Below, one piece after another: positions 36,401 through 47,219 of a DNA stretch of 64,000 nucleotides. Position numbers and translations under genes: made by a program. Position 1 is the first letter of the stretch. The number at the start of each line of letters is the position of its first letter. A model generated the notes under the pieces. The model did no database searches. It had not been told where the DNA came from and saw nothing but the letters and a program-made list of their open reading frames with translations. Origin of the DNA: Lithospermum erythrorhizon (taxonomy: Eukaryota; Streptophyta; Magnoliopsida; Boraginales; Boraginaceae); the NCBI GenBank assembly GCA_019722365.1, contig JADFUC010000776.1, forward strand, positions 558,001-622,000, in the 5' to 3' direction.

Positions 36401-37680
36401 AATCACACAATTGAGAGAATCAGCTAATTGGGTCACAGAAATCAAATTGCAGGTAAACTGAGGTACATACAGGACATCACGTAACGCACAGTGGGAAGAA
36501 AGATACACATTACCACGTTTAACAGCTCTAGAAATTTGTCCGTCCGGAAGGCCGACCGGATAACCAGTTATATCGACACAATCACATAATAAACTCAAGT
36601 CACCAGTAACATGATTCGAGGCACCAGAATCAATAATCCAATTGCTTATAAATAACTTACCGCCCGCTTTGTCGCCACTAATATCGGGAATTACCTGCAG
36701 TGGAAATAAGTTTCGCCATCACAGATCGACAACCCATCCAAGCCACCCGAACATTGGATGAAGACACGCCGAATCCAAATAACTCTCCTGCACCGAACTG
36801 TACTGACGATTACCACGGCCACCACTACCGAACTGCAGGCACCAGCCACTGCCCCCCGCCACGCCCAGACGCAACACCGCCAAATGACCCAAGCTTCCAC
36901 CCCATCCTCCGAAACCCGTGGCTTGAAAAGCAAGAAGACACATCGTGTCTCAATTCATAAAAACAAGCATTTGCAGTAACACGAACTCAAAACGCAGAGG
37001 TACTCTCGTGAAGGTGGAACTGACATAGTCAAGACGAAGAGCGACCCGACGACGGAAGGCCTGAAGCCTGAAGTTGTTCTTCCTGGAGCATAGCATGATA
37101 AGCACGATCAAGAGTAGGCGGGGGATCTTGAGATAATAACGAGGAACGAAGCGCCCCAAACTTTTCCACATAAATACCACAAAGAAATTCATGAAGTTTG
37201 TCATTTTCGTTTCTTGTTAAAACTCGGCCAAGCCACATGCACAAACCAGCCAAATCATTGTGAGGGAAGGGGATCATATGTAGCTAATTCGTCCCCACAA
37301 AAGGCCTACCTTTCCAGCACCGCCACGTAATAGTCGACTTGCTTACACTCACCACACCAAGCAAATTTTAGAGAAGAGTCCTGCAGCGATTTGCCTCCTC
37401 GAAATACGATAGCCCCTGCAGTTATAATATATCGATAGTATTAAGAATCCACCGCAACAAAGCATGGCTTGAACACACCGCCAATCGGCAACTGGGAGAA
37501 CCAAAGTTGATGGGTTTTATTGGTGACTCCATCAATAAAGCTTTCAAATTTTCTTCAAATAAGTTTACACCAAGAGATTTCAGACTTCACTCATCATAAT
37601 TGTGACCAAGAAAAGTAACTGCCCTAATAATAGTTCCTCCAGATTATCGTTGAACCACAAGTAAATAAAAAAGGAGAAGT
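33238..37680 (-). mobile_element. Decayed Ty1/Copia retrotransposon
   Basis: The element reads on the minus strand. In coding order: a gag region at about 37650-36990 with YHAMLQEEQ and WLGRV; an aspartic protease with IDSGASNHVTG at about 36640; a gag-pre-integrase segment ending DLWHRRLGHPSDRV at about 36250; an integrase core with LSDNGMKF at about 35880; a reverse transcriptase start with DPEWRKAMQKEI and NGTWSMVELPAGKKA at about 34930-34820; RNase H with a decayed TTASEYRSMA-like block near 33790 and CELKWLKGLL near 33750; and the tail QLADIFTNALGQK at about 33560. This is the pol order of Copia elements (integrase before reverse transcriptase). Every domain carries stops and frame changes, so the element is dead. 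It is cut or diverged at its 5' end: sequence beyond about 37680 shows no LTR. Confidence 0.88.
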
Positions 37681-38265
37681 ACGGTCTAGTTTCGAGGGCG
37701 GTCATGAGTATAAAGCATTAGGAGTGTTTGTGAGGGTGCGTGTGCTATCCCATCATCCTAAAAAAATGGAGTTTTGTCACCTATGAGATGAAAGAAAGAA
37801 AAGAACAAGGGAATTGAGGTTTTAACCCATATTATCATCGAGGATTAAATCGCATTAATTAAAGTCGATTACTTGGATTAATATCGATGAACAAAATGAA
37901 CTAAATTATGCATGGGCCATTCATTAAAAAATTTGATATCAATTTTGAAGTACCAAAATATCAAGCTTTGTCATCTGGTAGGTCAAATTTCATGTCCAAA
38001 CTCGCATGCGCATAGCAACATGGATTCGTTGGGAGCAAAATACTCGGCTTTTTTTGTTCTTACAACATTATAATGTGGATGCCTCCATTTTATAGCCTGG
38101 GCTTGATCATAATCATGTATTACGCTAAAGGTGGCGCCAACATGGTTCCACCTGAATATTAACACAATGGAATGTGGAGGTAGCATTATCCTCAGATGTC
38201 TACAGCAACAAAAGTTCATAATGGATTGACAAAACCACAATGCCAGTGAAATTTGCATTAAGGGT
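37680..38265. other. Sequence between the Copia remnant and the orphan exon
   Basis: No recognisable 5' LTR or primer-binding site of the Copia element is seen here. The part adjoining 38265 may be the 3' untranslated region of the orphan exon. Confidence 0.4.
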
Positions 38266-38267
38266 CA

Positions 38268-38446
38268 GTCGAGGAATCCTCTAAAACATCCATTCCTGTC
38301 GCGCCCTGAGCTTCCAAGAGCTTCATCTGGTGCTCTGCATGTTCTCTTTCACATGCACTTATTCCCATTATAATATCGAGCATGGTACCAGTTGTTCCAA
38401 AGAATGCTGCAGCACGATTTTCGCTTGATTCTACTGGGACAAAAGC
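38268..38446 (-). pseudogene. Orphan terminal exon of an unidentified gene
   Basis: After a good acceptor (TTTTGTCCCAG) the minus strand has an open frame of about 58 codons that ends in TAA. It contains ESSENRAAAFFGTTGTMLDI and then GISACEREHAEHQMKLLEAQ. The composition looks like real protein: a compact helix-rich tail with mixed charged residues. I do not recognise the family. No upstream exon is visible on the minus strand out to about 39 kb, so it may be a gene fragment carried or stranded by rearrangement, or the last exon of a gene whose other exons I failed to see. The exon begins in phase (two bases TA complete the first codon). Confidence 0.4.
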
Positions 38447-38489
38447 AAAGCACCAGCTACCGAGAAAACCCAGGTTCCAGATGTTCGAC

Positions 38490-40648
38490 AGTGCATATTA
38501 GATTGTGTCTTTTTTACGTCACGACTTCAATCATCTACGCCACCAGTTGCAATACTATAGTGGACATACATGTCACACCCACCATCCAGAAAAAAAGAAG
38601 AGAAAGTGATTGTAAGACTTCATCTAGTTAACCAAATGACAAATTTGAGAAACTTATTCAGATTAAGAGAAGTTACTCGTGGCCTTGAACTAACCTTAAC
38701 TCTTTTATGTACAACACAAGAAATGAAAGGAAGATATTCAGCAGCCAATAAATGTGAAATTCAGTAATAATCGACATGATAACATGAGCGTAGTCACGAA
38801 GAAGAGCTTTTACTTATGATTAAACTTTGAGAGGAGGGGATGCAGACGGTGATCAGTTATGTGTACATAACGAGAATATCAGTAAGGTGCCCCAAACACA
38901 ACTTTTACAAGGCTTATACATTTTCGATTTTTCGACTTGGTTTTTGTCCAACCACAAGTTACAAAGGTCACATCTAGAAAGATAAAAGGCTATGAACTGA
39001 CCCTGATGAGTTTTCAGGCATCCAGAATTCTGCTAATCCTCAGAACTCGAAATGTCATATGCTAGTATACCAGTGTAATACTATTCGATTTACATTGTAT
39101 GAAACGAAACCCAACACTAGACGAACATAATCAGAATGAAGCAGAATATCCTGTTGTCACCTCCAAACTGATGCTTCTACAAAATTTCAGGTGATTAGTC
39201 GACGAAGATCACAGCTTAAAAGTTCCTAATTTATGCATTCTGTATATATAGCCACTATTTACAATTGGTATAATTATTCAATTTAACTTTGTAAACTATT
39301 TCAACAGTCACAAAATTTGTCACTAAATTGATTAAACTCAACCAACATCGAACTCTTGAATGGGTAATACACACATAAAACACTAATGATGCTCAAATTG
39401 GTAATTTATTCATATGAACAATTAAAGATATGTGATCAGCATAACAATATTCATATTTGAAACATTATGTTTGGTAACAAGAATCGATTGCTGGAAAATG
39501 GCCGGTGACAGAGCAATCTTCTAGGGTGCTTTGATATACTATCCTGACTAAAGCTCATGCTCAATTATTCTAGGGTTTCAAAATACGAGCTTTTATGATT
39601 TAACCAAGAAACTGCCAACCAGATGTGCATGACTCGGTTAGTTCAGCTCAACCGAAACTCATGTTTGAACCCAACCTCGAATAGAGTTCAATCGTTAGAA
39701 TTCTCTAGCTCGAATCGGCGTGGCTTCTTCAATACTATTGTCTTATCCTTCTAGATACATCATGAAGGGAAGTTAAGGAATCTAACACATGTATAGTATA
39801 AATCCTACGATCTAATGAAAACTACAATAAAAAGTAGAGAGGATCCTATAAAGAAAATATCATACAAAAATATATAGATTATACTCTCTTCATCCCTAAA
39901 ATATTGTCACTAGGAGTTTTCGGTTCAGTTAGTTTTTTTCAATTTCTGTGTGAAACCGATGTTGTCTAAGTTTTCAAATACAACCATTTCGTACGGAGTT
40001 AATTCGTTTGAATCGGTTCGCTTGATGTCGGTTTTATGCCAGCCTGCCCTGGTTCGGTAGGTTTTGGTGTTAGCAACAATGAGAATATAAAAAAGCTTAT
40101 ATTTCAAATTAAAATAAAATACACATAAATTTCAACCACATACACCAATGCATAATAGAATTTATAGATAGTCGTCCGAAAGCAAGATTGTTTACTAGCC
40201 GACATTAACGGAGGTTTTCAAACACATGTACAACAATAAATATAATCATCAAACAAATTACTAACACATGCATAATAGCATGATTACTAATATATATACT
40301 TCCAAACAATTACCAAATACATGGATTTCAAATCAAAATAGTTATAAATCAAATATCATAACATAAATATTTTAAACATAATATATATACTTGAACAATG
40401 TTCGGGTTTAGTGCTTAAACTCTATCCATTAATTTTGTAGGCCTTTACTTTTTTTCTTACTATTTTATTTCTGCCTTCATTTTTTTCCAACCAACTGCAA
40501 AATCATTGGTTCAGTCGGTTTTTTCTGTTTGAACCAACCGATTTATATCTCCACTGTCGCCTTTTAATGACATATTTCTGTATTTTAAGATTATGAAATA
40601 TGGTTTCATAAAACATTTTTCAAATTCTTTCCAATTGTATTTTTCATC
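38490..40648. other. AT-rich intergenic DNA
   Basis: No gene is supportable. The stretch at about 39910-40560 has repeated 'cggtt' and 'aaccga' blocks ('gttttcggttcagttagttt', 'cagtcggttttttctg'), reminiscent of the element at 53813-54329 but without clear ends. Confidence 0.4.
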
Positions 40649-40657
40649 AAATATTAT

Positions 40658-41511
40658 GGGAAATTTGCACCCCACCCTCCTATATTGTTTAAAAGTTGCA
40701 CCATATCTTCCTGTATTGTTTAATTAGTACCACACCCGTGTATAAGTTTCCTGAAATGCAATGTTGCACACTCTTTTTCATTATCAACTTTCGAAATAAT
40801 TTAGTATAAAATAAAAAATACAATATTACTATTGATCAACAATTACTTTTTATATTTCTTATTATTCTAAAAATATTGCATCATTTTATATTAAAAAAAG
40901 CTAAAATATTTTCATAATATTATTTACGGTAATTTTTATAATAATACTTTCTTGCACTTATGAATGCTAAACCTTTTAAATTAAGACTTCGTAGATACAA
41001 GAGCTTATTATATACTCATTTTCAACTCAATTTAATTGATATTTTTATTTTTTATCTCGATTTACTTTTGATCATGAATATTATAAAAAAATGATAAAAA
41101 TAATATTAAAATATTTCAAAAACTATCCAATAATAATTTTATATTTATTTAAAACAAAAATTAAAATTAATTGATAGTTAAAGCTTAATAGTAAAAGTCA
41201 AAATCATCATTTTAATTATATTAATTGTAAAAATAAAAATATTATAAAAATGTTAAAATAATGAGAGAAAATATCAATGCTGTTAAAATGGTCTAAAACA
41301 TTACATATTTTGGAGATAAATAATTATTTTGCCACCTCAAGTTATATAAATAGATAGTGTAGTATACTTGACATCAATTTTGATGGAGATTTTGATATTT
41401 AGGAATGGTCTACAACATTTAAAGTAATATATGGATATGGTGCTAATTAAATAATACGGGAGTAGGGTACAATATTTAAATAATATAGAGGGGTTGGATG
41501 CAATTTATCCT
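40658..41511. mobile_element. Non-autonomous Mutator-like element (MULE)
   Basis: The two ends are long inverted repeats of about 80 bases at roughly 75% identity: the left end starts GGGAAATTTGCACCCC and the reverse complement of the right end reads AGGATAAATTGCATCC. Both continue through 'ctatatt.tttaaa' and 'tatt.tttaattag.acc'. The element is flanked on both sides by the identical 9-mer 'aaatattat' (40649-40657 and 41512-41520). A 9-bp target duplication with long terminal inverted repeats is the Mutator signature. The 854-bp interior has no coding frame. Confidence 0.88.
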
Positions 41512-41830
41512 AAATATTATACAACAAAAAAAAATAATTACCATCAAAATTTAACTATAAAAAAGTTAAAAAGATAAAATATGAGAATATTTTAAGAGTG
41601 ATATAATAATTAGCAAAAAGCTTCATTATTAGCATATCCTATCCATAAGTCTTCTTGGACAATTGCTCCACTACTTCAATCTTGCAAAGATTTGTCTTTT
41701 TAGTTGTCCACTTTCTCCATTCTCATCCATATTTCTTCAATCTTGAAAATCCCCAATTTACAAAACCTAAGTTTTATTAAGTAAACTCTAATCACCATTT
41801 TTCCCTAACTCAATAATAAAATTTAGCAAG

Positions 41831-43936
41831 ATGGGGATTGGTATATCAACCTTAATATCCATAAAGGCAGGATCTTTATTCATATTTTTTGCATACATAA
41901 AGAATCTTGGTTTCACCTTTTTATCAATACCATTTTTGTATGCATCTTTGATATCATTCTTGGTTGCATTAGCTTCACACCCTTCAATTAATCTCCCTAT
42001 GTTACTAGGAAAAAGTTCAGATGGGACTTTTCCAATTTGGGCACTTATTATTTTCAGTCCTTATTTATATTTTGTGAGATTATTTTCAGCTTTGAGGAGG
42101 CAAAAAAGTGGGGAGCCTCCATATAGTGAGGTTTCTGAGGGTTTATATGTTGGGGGGTGGCCTTCAACGAATGAGAAAATGCCACCTGGCAACCCTGCTA
42201 TAATTGATTGTACTTGTGAGTTGCCTAGGGTAATGGAGGTTACTGGACAAGCATATATGTGTGTACCTACTTTCGATACGAGGTCTCCTCAGCCTGCTGA
42301 TATTGAGGCTGCTGTGAAATGGGGTTGTCGAAAGAGGGCGCTGAATGTGCCTGTTTTTGTTCATTGTGCATATGGTATGATCTGATATTTCGATGTTTAG
42401 GTGTTCAAGAATTACAGTTTTTTTAGACTTATGTAGTTTGAATTTGGATTTTGCTAGTCTTTTAATTTTGTATATGCGATGATGTGGGTTTGATTGGTAT
42501 AACAGTTACTATATGGTTCTTTTCACCCTGTTAATCTGTTTGACTAATCATTCTAAGGTTTTATAGTTATTGTTTGGTGACTTGCTATTTTGTTGTGCGT
42601 ACATAAACATGCCCCAATGTTAGGCTCCAGCCTAAACGGGGTAGGGGGGGTCGAATAGTACGCACCCTTACCATGTGATAAGAATGATGTTGTTCCCGAA
42701 TTGACCCAAGAGTGGAGTGAAAACATGATCTACTACTCCACAGCCTTACCCTTTGATAAGAAGCGTAGGTAGTGTGTAGTGAACCATTTTGATATATTCC
42801 ATTATATTCAAGAGCTAGAGAATATAAAATATTTATTTGACTTCATAGGACATGAAAAATTCTGTTGTGCATAAGGTTGCTATGTATATGAAGTTGATGC
42901 AGCTGTGTGCGAATGCATATCCATGAAAAATATGTAATTATCAGTTTCTACCAGTAGTGTAGACTCCCTAAAGTCAAGGTTTTTTAGAGTCCAAAGATTT
43001 ATAGTCACTCCCCAGTCCCCAGCGCTACTATGAAGTAAGTGAATTATATCTGGAAGGTAATACAAACCGTTCGAGGAGAGTTGGCATAGGTAGTCAATCA
43101 CTATCTACTTCTTACAACACACATAGCTGAGTTATAAATTATTACTGCCGTCTGAGGTTCTATAGTTAGTATCGACTCACTGTGCTTCCATGAAAATCTG
43201 ATATGGAAACAGAGGAGCTTCATCATCTTTTATCTCCTTTGATTCTTCTCCCTTTACAGTGACATCAAACTGTTGCATTTATTCCTCTTGCATGTTCATA
43301 TTTGAACACTCTCTTTTCCTTCTGAGTTCTGCGGATGTAGTTAATATATTTGTAACTTCTGCTTCCATTTCTTTTACCCGAGTCCATCGGCTTCACTAGG
43401 TTCGGCCTTTGGACGTGTACAGGGAGCCTCTATCTAACTTCTTATTTTACCATATTTTCATTTGACGATTGCCATTGTGTTGAGCTTCTGTAATGTCATT
43501 TTTGTTAGGTGCTAATTTTGAGCATATTGGATATCATAATGTGTAAGTTGTGGACATAAGAAAAGATATATCGTATTATGGGCCTCTGTGTTAGGATGGT
43601 TCAGATCATTAAGTGACAACTTTAACATTTTGAATTATTATATGCGCTAAATAACTATTTTAATTATTAACTCGTTCTATCCCAATATATTTCCGTTGTC
43701 CAGGTCATGGACGAAGTGTTGCAGTGATGTGTGCCTTGTTAGTTGCTCTTGGGATGGCAGAAGATTGGAAGAATGCTGAGAAGTTGATCCGAGCAAGGCG
43801 CCCTTACATAAGAATGAATGCGCTACACAGGAAAGCCTTGGAAGAGTGGTCGAAACACAGGTTATCGACTCCCAAGCGCAATCAACAATATAGCGTCAGT
43901 TCTGCTATTTCTTCTGATGCTCCTGGCCGCTCTTGA
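41831..43936 (+). CDS. Membrane-anchored dual-specificity phosphatase-like protein
   Basis: Cys-based phosphatase of the dual-specificity or PTPMT-like group. Exons are 41831-42374 and 43704-43936, with a GT-AG intron that splits the Gly codon inside the active-site loop; the product has 258 residues. The N-terminal 85 residues hold two or three hydrophobic segments (about 12-30, 33-49 and 67-83), so the enzyme is likely membrane bound. The phosphatase domain begins at about 97 with SEVSEGLYVGGWPS. D149 in PTFD is the candidate general acid, and HCAYGHGRS holds the signature CX5R with C179 and R185. A helical C-terminus with IRARRPYIRMNALHRKALEEW follows. The start is the only ATG before the hydrophobic segment. 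I know plant proteins of this layout only as uncharacterised phosphatases; substrate (phosphoprotein, phosphoinositide or phosphatidylglycerophosphate) cannot be told. A SINE copy lies in the intron. Confidence 0.85.
42605..42835 (+). mobile_element. Au/TS-like SINE in phosphatase intron
   Basis: This is the longest of four related copies. It begins 'acatgccccaatgttaggct', then 'aaacggggtaggggggg', 'tcgaatagtacgcaccctta', 'gttgttcccgaattgaccca' and ends with 'ccattttgatatattccatt'. The last block also ends the copy at 4050-4255, which fixes the family's 3' region. The internal GGGTCGAATAGT is B-box-like. Confidence 0.65.
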
Positions 43937-44698
43937 TGAGCTTCGAGGAGGTTGATGTTAGTTCACAGCATCTGAAGTTCCATTCTTGAAATTTGTACGA
44001 TTTCGCGAAGCCGAGTTATTGTCTTGGGTTGATTGTTTCTTATGCTGCTTAGTTGCTTCACTGATAGTGAGTAAACTTGCATTAAGACACCATTTGTTCT
44101 CTTGATTCTGATCTATTTAATGCTGAACAATCTAAAGTTGTAGTAAGGTTCTATATTTCTCTATACAAATCTAATCCATGAACTGCATAGCTTGTTAGAA
44201 GCTTTCCATTCTTTCAGCACTCATGATTATACAGCTTTATGGGTTTTTTTATTGGCTATCAATACAACTCTACTGACTTCTATGCCGTTTTTCGAGTATA
44301 GAAGGTAAAAATATCCACTTTAGGAGTAGTAAAAATGGGTGGCTAATCCATTGTTCATGTATAAGAATCTCACAACTTCCTAATATCCATTGAGATTAAA
44401 AAAAATAAAGGAAATGAATTTATATTTTTCTTGGTAACTGGTAAGATCCCTTTATCTCAGTGACAAAAGACAAGCTCCACAAAAGATGAGCTCCAGCAAG
44501 CTACGAAATGTATGTACATGAACATACTTAGGGATCGGAAAGAATGTGATACACATTTGGAGACTATAAAAAATTTAATCAAATCAATAATTTATACTCG
44601 GATACACACACAGCTGCTCTACGTGTACAATTCCTCACGGCCGAACAAAATATGGGAGATTATTTGAGATGTTAGTTCCTTAAAGGCAGATTAGCATA
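43937..44698. other. Convergent 3' regions of phosphatase and ISCA1 genes
   Basis: The two flanking genes converge here. The stretch must hold both 3' untranslated regions and polyadenylation sites; no separate gene is seen. Confidence 0.5.
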
Positions 44699-46470
44699 TC
44701 ATGTGCCTGAGGTCCCTTGCTTGGCAGCTCCCGAACTGCTCGTTGTCATAAACGATTCTCCACAGCCACATTGCCCCTTGGAATTCGGATTGATAAATAT
44801 AAACTCGGATCTGATTAAAATGAAAACACAAAGTGTCAAAGATGCCGGGGCGACAAGATAGAACAAGATTTTAACATCAACAATACAATGTAAGAAGTTG
44901 CCGAATGCATTCTTAACTCACGAGTCACACTATAGTAACAGTTGGTTGTGGAATTTAGGAACTTAGTGTATAAATATAAAGGGATATATGACATGAAATG
45001 TTTTATTTGAAATATTCAAGATCGTCGTGAGGGTACCTGAGTTTGTCATCAACAAAATCCATCTTTGTTCCTAGAACATGCATAAGGGCCTTCGGTTCAA
45101 TCAATATCTTTACACCTTTATCCTCGACCAACTCATCAAACTTCCCCTTATCATCTGTATATCCAATGCAGCAGACAATGAATGTATCCGTAAAAAAATT
45201 ACATCGCATAATCATTCATCTAGGATTTTAGTGCACTTTGACGATGCTACAAACATAAAGTTACCACAAGCTGAGATATAGTAGTTCAACACATTAATAA
45301 TTGACAATAGGATGGTCTAACACATTAGATTCACGTTCGCCTCAATTCTTCAATCTGATTCAGTTGCTCAAATTCCTTCTTCAACAGCCTCAACAACTCA
45401 ATATGTTCATAATAATGTAAGGATATAAAGAGAAAACTTTCCCTTGATAATCAAAGTGAATACACTATTAACTCGTATTGTTTCCTAAGATCCAAAGTTT
45501 CCCACATATAAAGCTGCCAACAGACAATACAACGGAAAGGGGAAATGCACACGCTTCACTAATCCAGCTTAAGAAAATTAACTATTCCTCAGCTTTCTCC
45601 TTAGCTAAGTCCTATCCGTGGGTCGGCTATATGAATACTACATCTCACTTCAACTCTATTTATGGTCATTTCTACATAACTATATACTAGAAACTAGAAA
45701 ATCACCAAGCTACTAAACTCGTAAATTTTCAAATTCAAACGTTGCTAATCAAATATTAGGGGAGAAAATTAGTTAATCAGCAACTTTCTTAATTAACATA
45801 CGCGTCCCCAACTTTCTTAATTAACATATGAGTCCCAATCTAACAATCCTTAATTCCATACTATCAAAATCAATCCAATTCCATAGCTCAATATTCCACA
45901 TCTTCTACTACCTCCATCTCAAAATGATCGTCTAGTTTTAAATTTCGATCGTTCTAAATTGTGAACTCAACTATTTATATCCGGTGAAAAACACATGAAA
46001 ATGTAACCTTTCAACCTACTCTACTAATAACATGTTAATTTCGATTCAAATCAAGGTTATCAAGTCAAGTAGGTTTGATCAATTTTTTTTACCAACAATA
46101 GGAATCACAAATTACAAATATAGTAAAATTTTAATCTCGTCCACCATAGACAACTTCATCTTCTCTTTAAAGTAATCATCGAGAGAGTCGTTAATAGAAT
46201 ATCTGATCAGATACCACGAGTCTAGTCTATTAAGTCATGGATTAATTTAGAGAATTGGACAATCTTTTTGGGACACAATTATTATTATGAAAATTATATA
46301 AAGAATAGGGGAAGGGGGTTGCCTGCGTAATTGAGGGTATAGGATAAGCCATTGCATCCGCGAGCTTTTACGCCGAGCTTTAGGAATGGGCGTTGCCGTT
46401 TATTTAGTAGTTGGCGTATTCTGCAAGCTGCCGCTTCTGTTATGCTTAATACTTGCTTCCGACCAGCCAT
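44699..46470 (-). CDS. ISCA1: Iron-sulfur cluster assembly protein ISCA1-like, mitochondrial type
   Basis: A-type carrier or scaffold that helps deliver iron-sulfur clusters in mitochondria. Three exons, 46470-46323, 45154-45037 and 44810-44699, give 125 residues. The domain spans nearly the whole protein: [14 protein letters not shown], then [25 protein letters not shown], and [16 protein letters not shown]. The three conserved cluster-binding cysteines are C39, C103 and C105. The start is the ATG of MAGRKQVL; the open frame extends 13 codons upstream only through a TTG. The N-terminus is short, as in Arabidopsis At2g16710-type proteins, so targeting relies on a weak or internal signal. The first intron has a GC donor (GCAG|GCAACC), required to keep the NYAD reading frame, and also holds a MITE-like element. 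Confidence 0.9.
45905..46275. mobile_element. MITE (Stowaway-like ends) in ISCA1 intron 1
   Basis: The left end reads 'acctccatctcaaaatgatc', 'gtctagttttaaatt', close to the common plant MITE end CTCCCTCCGTCCC-AAAATGATCGTCC. The reverse complement of the right end reads 'gtgtcccaaaaagattgtcc', 'aattctctaaatt'. The inner segment shares blocks with sequences near 3940-4045 and 26390-26540. The target duplication could not be fixed. Confidence 0.5.
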
Positions 46471-47219
46471 TAGATAAAATTGATTATCAAATTTCAATTC
46501 CACTTTCAATGTCCCAACATTTTATTGGAGTATTATGTTTTCTAATGTAATGAGATTGAGGAAAATATTGGTTTGGGAAAAAATTGTAAATTGTAGGAGC
46601 AGATGTGGAAAATTCTAGTACATTAAGTCATAAGGAATCTTTAATTTATCCTTCATGGTATAAATGATATTATTCCGAACATAGCTCAACTGGTATAAAA
46701 AAATATTATTTATGGTTTTCTACAAGAAATTGGATACCTTGTTGGTTAATTGATTTGTTCACATTTTTAATTATCATGTCACGTGAAGTTAAAAGATTTT
46801 ATATTTTAGAACTTGTAGATATAATTGAATAAACTAAAATGACTCGTTATATAATATCCATTTCTTATTTATTGTGAAGTAACATAATATATTTTGGATC
46901 AATCCGAAAACAACTATCTCTATTATAACAAGGTAAGGTTAGGTGAAAGCCGATTTCCTTACCTTGTGAAGCTACAAGCGTCTTTAGAAGCATGGACACA
47001 TGTATTCATATCAACTCTAACAACGATTGAACACCAAATGACATTTGGATTCTTTTCAATATTTTATGAAAATAGCATGAATTCGAATATGAATAATTAA
47101 AGGTTATGAAGTTGAAAAGCCTTGGACATGAATCATTAAAGATAACTCTCTGGGGTACGCATATAGTTTGCTTACAACCAGAGTTGCACCAGCAATGTAT
47201 GAATCGGATAAAACAATGA
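46471..47219. other. Intergenic DNA upstream of ISCA1
   Basis: AT-rich and without a recognised gene. It should contain the ISCA1 promoter. A short tRNA A-box-like 'tagctcaactgg' at about 46682 lacks a B box downstream. Confidence 0.45.

Noticed and set aside
46471..46509. Upstream extension of ISCA1 ([12 protein letters not shown])
   Set aside because: It has no ATG; it opens with TTG, so translation should start at MAGRKQ.
46674..46694. tRNA-like 'tagctcaactgg' A box
   Set aside because: No B box or tRNA fold follows.
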